Below, piece after piece: positions 26,597-38,315 of a DNA stretch of 64,000 bases. The notes beneath the pieces were generated by a model. It did not search any database and was not told where the DNA came from. It worked only from the letters and a program-made list of their open reading frames with translations. The DNA is taken from positions 50,302,616 to 50,366,615 of the forward strand of contig CM072919.1 of assembly GCA_037013685.1 (NCBI GenBank), read 5' to 3'. This stretch comes from Acridotheres tristis (lineage: Eukaryota; Chordata; Aves; Passeriformes; Sturnidae). Position numbers and translations under genes: made by a program. The stretch's first letter is position 1, and every line of letters starts with the position of its first letter.

Positions 26597-26638
26597 GAAT
26601 TAGTTTGCCTAAAGAGAGAATTAATTTGCCTAAAGAGA
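26597..26638 (+). repeat. 21-bp tandem duplication
   Basis: Two adjacent 21-bp copies of a GAATTA(G/A)TTTGCCTAAAGAGA unit, differing at one base. Same type of short slippage duplication as at 13,247. Confidence 0.9.
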
Positions 26639-28137
26639 TATTCTTCAGCCTGAGATTTCATGTATTTTTTTTTTTCCATTCACCTTTTCATAATTCAGTC
26701 TGCTACCCAACTACCATCAACTGGGCTGATGTGTCAGGAAATTTCATTCTTACTTTGAGAATTCTCTGCAATCTGGATGATGAGGAGAACAATTTTAAGT
26801 GTTTGCTAAACTCTGTATGGTTAATTTTGTAAGTCAAGCAGTTATGTTCTGTTTGCTCCAATTTCTCATCCAATGCAATGTTTATGGAATTTTTTGGAGA
26901 TAGAATACTTACAGTAGAATGTACAGTAATGCTCAATAACTGTAGAAAAACTAAGGTCATGTGATTTCAGTTAGGATCAAGGCTGCCATGATTATTTTCC
27001 TACAAGCATAACATGATCTTAATTGAACAACATTTCACTCTTTGGGTGAAAAGACTAATTTCCAAGAGCTTTCAGGGCTAAGGCTTAAAGTGTCACAGGA
27101 TGGGAAACATCTCAGACACTCAATTAAGTCACCAACAAAAGTTTAAGAGTATGGCTTTCTCTCCAGATTAAAATACAAATCCATGGTCCTGCAACTAACT
27201 GATGGGGTCATATAGACACTGCTCTTGAGATCAGTAATTTTGTCCTTTATACATCTGGTCAGCCATTACAGTTAATACAGTCCCTTTAAAATTAATATTG
27301 AATTCTTCTAACAGGAGTGCTAATGCACCAAGGATTGTCTTTGGCTCTCTACTGAATATTGTCAGTTTCAAGGGTTTTGAAGCCCATCATGGGTTCTGTG
27401 GTGCCACAGATATATTACTGGCCTTTTTATTGTCCTTGATGTCCTTGATTTATTCAGCTAGTAAATGTCAGAGTTTATAAATGAAAAATGATATTGATGT
27501 TTCTAAAATAGGAGAAGTGCAGTAATTGTATTAAGTGTTCATAATGGGCAATAATGCTAAAAAAAGTAAAAGGTAAACTTATTAGAGAAATTCAGTTTAA
27601 TCAAAGGTCAATAGCTGCTAGAAATAATTATACCATTTCTTACTCCAAGAATGCATAAGTTGGCTTATAAACCTATATATATATAATATATATAATCCTA
27701 TTGTCACAGACTGGTCTAAATGAAAACCTGAATTTCATGTACCCTATTCATCTCCCATATTATTTAAGATTTCTGACAGATAGCAAAAATTTTCAAAATG
27801 TGGCACGTATTTGTTTTAAGACACAGAGGTGAAACATGCAAAGTGGAAATGTTGCACTGGTAAATCTCTCTATTGAAATAATTTTTTAGATTTTGTGTTT
27901 CTGTTATAAATAATTTTATTGCATTCAATTGAATATGTTTTATTTTGTCCTGAAGTAAATATATGGAATATTAAATATATCATTAATGTAAAAAAAAAAA
28001 AAAATAGGGAGGAAATTTTCTACCTACAAAAGAAAAAAATCATCATTCAGTAAATAAGATGGAAAGGAATACATGCCGTTGACTCTAGTATAAGACCTAA
28101 AAATAAAATAATTTATTTAAAGCTGTATCTCTGTAGG

Positions 28138-28200
28138 CAAAAAAAACAACCAACCGAAAAACCAAATCCAACCAAAATCAAAACAAAACAAAAAACCAGC
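28138..28200 (+). repeat. A/C-rich low-complexity tract
   Basis: About 63 bases made almost entirely of A and C with AAACC/AACC motifs and nearly no G or T. It belongs to a set of amino/keto-asymmetric tracts in the window (28.1, 31.0, 39.9, 56.7 and 62.5 kb). No coding content. Confidence 0.8.
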
Positions 28201-31014
28201 TATAACAGTGAGAAGTATGTTCTACTCAATGGAAAGGAATAAGTATTGAGAAGACATATCTCATACTTTTCTTGATAGTGGTCATTAGGGGTCATGATAC
28301 AAATGCTTTTGATGAAACAGCATAGACTAGTACATACCAGGGTTCCAGAATGTGTCTTTTAATTTTTTCAGTTACAAGTTTTTTAAATCAAAAATGCTAT
28401 CATTAGGACAATTTATTTTTCTTTTCTCTCTTTCTGGAAAAGAGCTCAGTTTTCTTGACTGATGTAACAGCCTGTTCTATGAATTCCAGCAAAGCAGACA
28501 CAGATGTGTTTTAACCGCAGTGCATTGTCACTAGAGCATTCTTCATGCCTTTGTGAAACAGGTTTAATAGAAACTAAGTAAAAGATGCATCGTTTAACTT
28601 GCAATTGGAAACACAGGTGACATCGATGTAAACTTGTTCTCTATTACATCAGATGAAAGATTTGGCCAGAACTATGTGGCTGCTGTTTGAATTTGAAAGT
28701 TATACATTGTTAGGTCAATACATATAACCTTTGGGATAGATTTCAGTCATAAACTCTTGGTTAAAGTCAAAATTGGATTATTGTTTTGATGAAAAAAAAG
28801 TCCATGTATTTAAATGTGTGACCCTACACAGCATGAAAACACTACATTCAACAGCTCTATTCTTTGACAACAACTCTGTTTTATGGCAGCAGAAACATTC
28901 CCCTTGAAATTACTGTTTTTAGGAAGTTTTGATTTTAAGTGAAAAAACCCCAAAATAATCTTTAAATGCTGCCCTACTGAATTTTCAGAAAAACTGGATA
29001 TAATGGATGCAGAAAGAATTTTTCACTTTTTAAAAAAATTCAGTTCACAATCTCTCTCTCTAATATTTATTTTATGTTACTATATTATCGGAATGCTGTC
29101 ATCCTGTGAGATAGCAGTTTTGAAATCCTCTGTGCATTCATAGCAGCAGGGAGCAATTATAGCTACAGGCAGAGCAATAAGGCCATATGAGATAAACTGG
29201 AAAGCATTTACTTTACTTTCAAAAATAATATGCAAGCTGATTTGGTCAATTCTTAGCTTATGTGGAATTTTATAACTAGAACTTTCAGAAAATGAATTAT
29301 TATCTAAGGTTTCAATAGATTGCAGAGTGAATTTGTGAATCGTGGAATCTGAAACATTCCACATATGATTTTTGAAAATACATGCTGGGAAAGAGCTCTC
29401 CAGAACAGTTTATCTGATGGAGAAATAGGGACATGAACATGTAGCTCAATATGGATGCTTACTAAGCTGAAGAATGTGAGAATAAAAGCTCCTCCTTGGC
29501 TTAAAACTGAAGAAGCCATGCTCAAGAGTGAATGCTAAGTGCTTAAAAACAGTTGTTCTCTCTTATTCATTTTCTACGATTTTACACTAAAACTTCCAAG
29601 AGTCTCTCTTCTAATCAATATGAGTATATTTCTAGGTTATCAGCAAAAGTATTTGTTGCCCTGCTTGCTGATTTATTGCTTAAGTCTGAAATGAGGAAGT
29701 GAGCTGGCAAGATTTAAATGCACAGTCATGCCGTTTTCATGATGCATTTCTAAAACTGTATTGTGTAGTGAACACAAGGATCTGGGGAAGTTGTGTTAAC
29801 CACAGAATCACAGTTGTTATTGGTCAGTCTTTAGATGGTTTACCAAATTCTGTGAGTTTCATAAAAGAAAATGCTTAACATATTCTGTGTGTTGGAAAAC
29901 ATCTAATACACTGGAAAACACCTAAAACATCTAATATACGTCATCAAACAATACAGATGAAAACAGCAGCTTAAATTAACTCTGCATCTCAGTAAAAAGC
30001 TAAGTATTGTAAGATTTGGTTTAGGAAAATTCTATTCTTTAAAGTACAAGGTAGTACTTTGTTAAGGTAAGAGAAAGTTTTCCGTTCTTCTTAGGTTCAG
30101 CTGAAGGACAAACTTCAAAAAAAACCCCAAAAGCAAGAAGATAATTAATATGAAGTTTTCACATTTCATTACCTATTGCAGTAGAACATATTGTGGGCTC
30201 TTCTAGATGTTTTTCAATACCAAAAGCAAGATAAACTCTTGCCAACTAAGCATAATCCACATAAGCAAGATGCAGAACTTTAACATATCCATTAAATAAC
30301 ATAACCTTTAAAAGAGCCTTTTTAGGTAGAAGATCACCTTTTGCTTGCCTTTGAGAAATGCACCATGCTAATCACTCAGGTTTGCCACTGGAGACGTTTT
30401 GTAATTAATTATTATCCCTGTTTCTTTATTTAACCCAGAAGAGTTTAATTTCTTCCATTTCTAGATTACATATATTATCTGCAGTTGCACCATATTATGA
30501 TACAGAACACTGACTGGTTAGGAGGTAACGTCATGGCCTGCTATTGATAGTACAAAGGTGTTGTTGAAATATGTCAGGTTATCTTGTTTAAATGGATAGA
30601 AATGTTTTCTTCAGAGCTGGTGTCTCTCAAGAGATAAGAAGAAATTAATGAAATGTAATGTCTTTCGCAGATGAAAAAATCCCCAGTAGCACATACCACA
30701 TCAGTGTCTGTCAGCTTATTCCCAGGAATACTCCAAATAATTTTGAGTGTCTTTCAAAGACTGCAAGATAATTCACAAAAGCTTATTGTAAAAGTGAGGT
30801 AAGCATGCTGATTGCAGAGATGGGTGATTCTAACACAGTCTGATTAACTGCTGAAAGGACACTTCTGCAAAAGGAGTCTATACTGAGTAACTTGTGTCCA
30901 ATAAATTCATATTCTAGTTTATTGTGTAGTAGCTCACACAGGCAGACAAGCTGTCAGTGTAAACTGATTTACTCAGTATTCAGTTTTTTCTGTACATATA
31001 TTAGCCCAAAAGTG

Positions 31015-31195
31015 GGGTTATTTTGCTTGTGGCTTTTGTCAGGTTTATTTTGGTGTAAGACAGTGTATTTTAGGCTTTTTGGGTTTTGCTTTTTTGATTG
31101 GGTGAGTGTGTTTGTTGTTGTATGGGGTTTTTATGTTATTGTTTTTCGTTTTGTGGGGAGGTTTTTTTTTTTTTGATTGATTTGGTTTTTCATTA
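31015..31195 (+). repeat. T/G-rich low-complexity tract
   Basis: About 180 bases with strong T and G excess on the plus strand (TTTTGGG, GTTTTGC, GTTGTTG motifs) ending in a 12-T run at about 31,163-31,174. The hydrophobic 94-codon frame over it is compositional (Phe, Val, Trp, Gly) and not evidence of a membrane protein. Confidence 0.75.
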
Positions 31196-32894
31196 GGGGT
31201 CTTTTCATTCAAATTCATTGGAATTATAACAAGACTAGAATTTTTTTACTGTGTTTGATGTTAGTCTTATGAGATAGTAGGAGTTGATCAAATGTGTCAT
31301 AACAAACCATTTGTACTACTCTCAGGGAAACTTGACACAAATTATATAAGTCTCCCTGTGGCACTAAATAGCATTTTACATGGTTGAAATACTGCAGATG
31401 GTGCTCAAGAAGGAGGGGGGGAAAAAGCCTAAATAAACTGTATAATATTACAAATGAAGAAAAATACACGTTGATGGTGTTTCTTCTCTTACTTTTGTCT
31501 GTTAAGACAACAAAAACAAAGCCATACTAAGTGACCACTTTATGTATAATCTTTTAAAAAGTGACCTTTGAAGTGACTATAGAAAAGGAAAATAAGATTA
31601 TGTGTCACCTTGACAGAAAAATAAATGGAAAGAAAGCTGTCGAATATATTAAAACATATGTTTCAAATGTAATTAGGGGTTCTTTGTTATCAACATTAAG
31701 AAGCAAAAAGGAGCTTGAAGTAATAGATTGCAAAGAGTCAAGTATTTAAAAAACCCAAGTCTTAAAAAATAAAATTTTAACAATGACTGACGTAATTCTT
31801 GGTGATATATTCTTCCTGAATTCCATCATTGACTTTATTAAATATATTTTACTTTTATTAGTTTTTCTGTGCTATAGCCTTCGCTATATTCACACATCAC
31901 AGCACTCTCATGCCATATATGTTTTTCCTCTGACTGTACCTGCAGAATTCCCCCTTTCCCTTGGCAGGCAAAATGTACCATCAACTCCAAGGGCAATGAT
32001 AATGCTACTCCCGTTAATCAATTACTTAGGAACTCCTATGGGAATGCATTCCACATCCAGTCCAAAAGGCTGTAATTAAAAGTCCCCTCCAGGACACCTG
32101 ACCACCCTTGAGCCAACTGTTACAGTATGTTAACTTCCTGCATCTCTTCACCCATCAGACTGAGCTTTAGTTAATGGTGCTTGTGTTTAGTGGCTTCTTT
32201 AACTAAAGATACATCATTTGCTGTGATTGGTATGACTTGAATTGTCCCATGACTGTTCTACTTACTATTATTTTCCTAGCTATATGCTTACTGCTGTATA
32301 GCTAAGTTACTTTATTGTCTCAGCTTCTCTACAGATAAAGTAGTAAAAATGCCCTTCACATTCTATTTACTTAGTTATTAATAGGGAAAGGACAAAAATG
32401 TTTTAACTACATGTATCTCATAGAAAGATGTCAAAAACGCAGTCCTTTTTTTATGAATTCTCATATCCTAACTTACTCCTACAGTTTTGCTTTCATAATT
32501 TAAAGAAGTTAAGTTTTTTCTTAGTTGATGCTTAGGGAAGTTTTCTTTCAATTTGAGGTTAAGTTTTTGTTATTTCATGGCAATAACTGATTGAGCTGCT
32601 CAGAACAGTGAGATACTGACAACCATTTTCTCAAATTGTATGCAATTGCAGTTTAAATCTAATAATGCCCAGGCAATTGTAATCTCTCTGGTTGGACCTT
32701 TCAGGCTTTTTTTCCTACTTTTCCCTTTCAATTGAACTCTGTTCTCTCTTATGATGAGCATTAATCTTGCTCAGCACTGTCCCATCTCTACTATGTCTGC
32801 CCTGCATACTTGCTGCATTTGTGTTTTGCTGTGCTATAACATAGATGTTTGTTTAGAATTCTTTCTGCAAACTTTCATTAGCATAATATAATTG

Positions 32895-32990
32895 GCATAA
32901 TACAGTACAGCATCATATGGGTCAATCTAGTGTAGTGTGGTGTGTCATGGTGCAGTATGGCATAGCCTGATACAATGTAATGTAACATTG
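32895..32990 (+). repeat. Degenerate GTRTAGT-like short-unit repeat
   Basis: About 90 bases in which AGTA/GTGTAG/GCATAG/AATGTAAT motifs recur every 5-10 bases (CAGTACAGCATCATATGG, AGTGTAGTGTGGTGTGTCAT, CAGTATGGCATAGCC). It looks like a strongly decayed microsatellite or a short variable tandem repeat. The unit and copy number are not sharp. Confidence 0.55.
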
Positions 32991-35900
32991 CAGGCTCAAA
33001 TCTGAATTTTTTAATGCATTGAATGAAAGTTATAGAATTTTATTTGTCTTATTACTGAATTATGTTGCCTTGTATCTAAAGGACAGCAGTATTCTTCAAA
33101 CAGAAGCTACTACTCTATTTCTTAGATATGCAATAGAGATTGCATATAGATTATGGCAGCATTACAAAGCTTCACCCAGCAATGATTACCCAAGGAAAAA
33201 AAATCTTAATATATTATAAAACAGTTATTGTTATATTACACCGTGAAATTTCTGAAGCAGTTGAATTGATGCAGCAGGGAAACATATCGAATGATCTGGT
33301 ACTTACCCACAGAAACTTGAAAATTAGCAAGACCAATGTATAAATCTACAACTAATAGATGTCTTTCATGTTGCCTTTGATGTTGTTTGCTTTTGCTGTT
33401 GTTACCACCCAAAATTAGGATCAGAAAGCTGGTCTGATAAGATCCTCATCACAAAGTCATGCTACCTTCATTGATTCAGGCTTCACTGATAGGCAGATTT
33501 CTTAGGTGGATAATGCCAGGTTTATTTCAGTGTCACATTAAGTTGTACACTGTTCCAATGAACAGTCACCAATATTTCTTCAAAATCCTCTTCCCTCTGT
33601 TTTAATTCTGCATGACAATGGCATCACTCTCCAAAGCAACCCTCCTGCATGTTCTTACTGGCCCCTTCCTGCAATGCTTGCAAATTGTTGCTAAAGTGTG
33701 TTGATAACAATCCAGCTCCATAAATGCCTACAATGCTTCTCCACAAGACACTAAATAAATCTCCAAACATAAAAACAGTCTTTGTGAGAGGTTTATTAAT
33801 TGTTCTTCAAAAAGTCTATTTCCTTTTGTGTACTGGAAATTATCTCTTTCTCATATAACAAAAAATTGCTGCTTTTTCCCCTTCTTATATTAGCTTTGTT
33901 TTCCTGATAGGAAATAGAACATTCAAAGGCTTTTGCTTGAGGAAGAGAAATATTGTATAATATCTCCCTGAAGACATATTCCTGGATAATTTGTGAAGAG
34001 GACTCCTGCTTTTCTATCTTTCCTTTGCATTTAAAGATCCTTTTTAGAATTAGGCAAATAAATTTTTTTAAAAATTAAAGAATGTACTGTTTAAACTGTA
34101 ATCCTAGATAACTGCGAGAATACTTACTCACAATCTTTATTCTTTTTATTTTTCCAATGTACCTAAATTTTTCAAAGAATAAGTAAACTTTTTAAAACCT
34201 ATGATTGGCTGGACTCTGTTTGTCAATGGATATGATCTGTTTATGTTATTGTTCTTTAAGGATTTATGTTAACATAATGCAATTTTAAAGACATGCATTT
34301 TATTCCTATTCTATGACTGAAATTAATGTTAAAAAACAATTACTATAAAATTTAAGACTTGTTTAATGTATGTATTCTTAAGTGAGATAGCAAAATAATG
34401 CATGCAGTAAAATAATTCAAAGGGGTAATATTTGAGCACTTATCAAAATAGAGGAAGTAAATTCAGAGATGTTCTATTTTTCAAGTAACTATACAGTAAT
34501 TGCTTTAGCCCTTATGAATTTCATACAAATAATAGAGCAAAAGTTAAAGAATTTTGTGTGATTTTATAGACTATTAAGTGTGAAACATCGACTATTAAAT
34601 GTGAAGCAGAATTCCATGCTCTTTCTCCCAAAAATGAGAAACTGTGTTTTTAAGATATGGTTGACAAACAAGCTTTGAGTTTACCCTTTGAGAATATCAC
34701 ATGATGCTGCATTAAACCCAGTGGAGAGAGCTGTGTTTCACAGCAGTCCCAGATAAGCCTGTGGCTTTGTAAATCTTTCACATAGTTTATTATAAATGCT
34801 TAATAGCCTCTGGATAAGCCCTGACTTAACTTATTTGGCTGCATGTTTTTGTTTACCACATTTCTATGTGCAGAGATCAGTAAGCTTTATTATTTTGTAC
34901 TGTAAATAAATATTATAATCAGGTATAATCACCAGAAGCAAAATGTTACTAATGTTTGCTTTATTGAGAGATATGTTGTAGAAATTATTTTGTTTAAAAC
35001 TCATTTTTAAAGTACTATTTTTGTTTCCCTTTGGTCATTTGCCTCAGTAGAAAATATGAAAAATGGTTTTTTGGGGTTTTTTCAAAATAAGCTTCAGGAA
35101 ATTTATTCATTTTTACAATATTCTCCAGAGGGATAGAATATTTTCAAATATTCTTCAAAGAAAAACTAGTGTGAATAGCTAGTTTGTCCTAAAAATCACA
35201 GATAAACATTGCTGACTGCATTCTGTTGCATTATATAATGAAATAAATAATATGTTTCTCAAAATATAACTCTGTACTACAAATATCCTGAAGCAGAGGA
35301 ACAAAAATTTCGATATCATGCACAAATTTTCATATAGACTGCAAATTTGTTTAGGGTATTTCATAATTACACAACTTCATAAGCCACTGCAAACTGTTTT
35401 CTGAGAACTTCCTTCAGAATCAGTGTATGAATTCATAGTACAAATCAGCATTTAGTCCTTATATTTTGTCCAGCATATGGCAGTTCATTAAACTTATAGA
35501 TCATTATGCTGATAAACTCATGGCATTTTGTTCATACAAAGTTTTTACTTTGATATATTTTTGATATATTCTTTTATATACGTTTTGTCTGATTTTTCAA
35601 AATTTTTCCTAGAGAGATAATGGATTTATACAAATAAACTACATGTGAATCATGTAATTTTTGCATTTTCATATAAAACTCTATTTTTTTAAGCTTATAT
35701 TTTGTGAAAATACAGGGGGCTTTGTCTCCAGTTGCTGAATTGCAAACAAAATACGACAGCATAGTGGCAATTAACAGTGAATAAACTCCTCCTTTTTTTG
35801 ACCTGCCTTAGGTCTCTGTGCAGTGCAGCATTTCCCTGCATGGACTTAGAAGCTTAATAAGCGTTAACAGCAGTGTCTTCTCCCTGCTCTCATTTGGACT

Positions 35901-38035
35901 CTGCAGACATCCTCAAAAGGGAATAATGCTAACAGGTGCATTTACAGGGTGTTCCTTTCCTGGGCAGTAAAACACATCTAGCAGAACCTCTTATGACTTA
36001 CAGAGGACAAACTGTGGTTTCAGTCACTAGGGTCATCTCTCAGACAGATTTTTTTTTGAGGAGCTGACCAAGGTTATTTTTGAGAGTTGACATCTTGTCT
36101 AGTATACAAACATCAATCAAGAGTAGCTTTTATCTGCCTCATATTCATGATAAAAAGCTTTACAGTTTGACCTTCACAAGACATATATGTTCTAACCAAA
36201 TTTCGTAATACAAAAGTCACCTTTGAAGAAAGAAAATGGACAAACATAATAACAAGAATTTGTTTAATTGTGTATCCTACAGGGAGGCCACTCATCATTA
36301 TGTTTATTCTGATAAACAAAGTGCTTTGGCAATAAAAGTTTATTTTCATATTAGTAAAAACATGAAAAATGAACTTTGAAATTAATTAACTGTTTATTTA
36401 TGCAATTTTCTATTCTAGAATTAGCCTGCAGGCTAACAAAATGTTAGCTTGCCTAAAGGATGTTCATTTAAATTAATAGTGAAAATTTTTCTGACAGCTG
36501 GTAATTTGCTTATTTACAGCTTCTATATTAAATCTTCAAATATAGTAGGTACAAATTAATAACCTTCAGCTGAAGGGCCCTTGTTCCCTTTTGATTATTC
36601 CAGTTGCAGAGAGGTGAAGCTTCCTTTTGTTTTTTATGTTTCCAGTACTCATCTTGTGATACCCCATCCTGTTTTCTTCCTTTCACATAATGTTCAGATA
36701 TGTTGCCTAAAAGAGGAAATAATTAAAAGCTAGTTGTATACATACTTCTGAATTATTTAGTTGGGGATTGAAGCTATGATGCACTGGATTCCCTTTATTT
36801 CCTTTCCAAGAGTGATTGTTTTCATGCAAATTTCATTTCATACCACAGGCATAAAGCAAAAGTAGGTGACTGGGTTATTGCAAACACCTAAAAGCACACA
36901 CAGACATGAAAAGGGTTCATAGGTCCTGTTACTAAGCAAGCTGTAATTTTTGGATGTCATTTAGGTCTTCAATTTTTTAAAGTAATCTTTTTTCATGTTA
37001 TCCATGCCTTTTTATAATTTTCTAAATTAAATTGCTGCATCTATCATACCTGGGGTATTTGTTCAAGAATTGGCCTGCCCACATACTGCTCTTTCTTAGG
37101 GGGAAACACAAAACCAGTGCCTTTGCAGTCTTCACTATCTCCTGGTCATTCTGAAATGTAACTGCTTAGTTAAAACCCTAGCCCTTAATACATATAAATT
37201 CTCACAAATAGCTGAAATCACCCCATTGGCACAAACACATGGCCAGGCAAAACAGAAGATAGGAAAGTTGTACATTTGTACATGTACATCAGCTGAATAA
37301 GGTATGTAGGAACAGAAGCAGGGAAATGGTGACAGTATGTACTGGAATCTTGAGAATTCAAGGAAGAGATTGCTACATTTGATGACATTGCCTTTTCAGT
37401 ACTATTTTTACTTTACAGCTGGGATTTATACAAAATACATTCATCTATGCAAATGTCATGATGTCTACCAGGTACTTTTAATGAACATCAGTTAGCTCTT
37501 AAATTGAGCCCATTCACTGAACACACTGTGGAATTTACTGGCTGTGGGACAATTCATGTTTGTCTAGCTAGTGATTTTGAAAAATTATACCACCAAATTT
37601 TTTTCCCAGGGCAACTGAGGCACTTCATTTCAAACCCATTAAAAGTGATAGAAGATGCAGTAATTAATTTTGTTATGCTTTTTTAATTAATGTGATACAT
37701 ATTACTGGAGAAACGTTAAATCCTTTTTAAAAGTTAGTATAAATAAAAAAGAATCCATAAATAGGGAATTTGTTGGTCAGGGGAAGCCAATGGAGTTAGT
37801 GATATTTAGAACACAGGAGAATAAGTCAGCAAATGAAGAGGTCAGTAAAGATATTTGGTATTTATTTTCCTACAAAATAGCTTGAGGATATGCTGAGTTT
37901 GAGAGTTTAGCTATTGAGTTTAGTATTGAGAAAATTGACAGTAAAAACATAAAATTATTTAATAATATTTTTCCAGGTTACTTCCTAGAATATTTTATCA
38001 TGAAAACATATATTTTTTCACTAAAAAAAAAATTA

Positions 38036-38315
38036 TCCTAGAATGTTAGAATAGGTTGACTGGAAAAGATCTGAAAGCTCATCCAATTCCCCCCTACAGC
38101 AGGGATCTTTCCACTAAACCAGCTTACCCAGAGCCCCATCCAGACTTCCCTTTACCATCTCCATGAATGGGAGCTCACAGCCTCTGTGGGAAACCTGTTC
38201 CAGTGCCCCACCATCCTCACAGTAAAGAATTTCCTTCTAATGTCAAATCTGAACTTCAGCTTGAGTCCAATCTCCTTTGTCTTATCACTACGAGACCTTA
38301 TAAAAAGTCCCTCTT
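38036..38315 (-). mobile_element. CR1 LINE, 3'-end fragment, minus strand
   Basis: Reverse-oriented CR1 copy. Reading the plus strand one meets first the octamer end (TCCTAGAATGTTAGAATAGG), then the CAGAGCCCCATCCAGACTTC segment, GGGAAACCTGTTCCAGTGCC, CACAGTAAAGAATTTCCTTC and TAAAAAGTCCCTCTT. This is the reverse complement of the CR1 3' untranslated region and the end of ORF2. It is truncated near 38,315 and its coding part is broken. The order matches the minus-strand copy at 55.1 kb. Confidence 0.93.

Larger units (their letters stand above)
24488..38035. other. Long AT-rich intergenic stretch with small repeats only
   Basis: No gene is supported over 13.5 kb. Small features listed separately are an 18-bp palindrome at 25,923, a 21-bp tandem at 26,597, A/C-rich and T/G-rich strand-asymmetric tracts at 28,138 and 31,015, and a degenerate short-unit repeat at 32,895. 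TA runs occur at about 27,676-27,695 and a 14-A run near 27,990. A 69-codon minus-strand frame at 25,731-25,940 looks slightly protein-like and is discussed as a finding. A direct repetition of an ACATCTAATA segment occurs at about 29,895-29,937. Confidence 0.55.

Noticed and set aside
30892..31176. 94-codon hydrophobic frame as a membrane protein
   Set aside because: Hydrophobicity follows from T/G-rich low-complexity DNA (Phe, Val, Leu, Trp, Gly codons).
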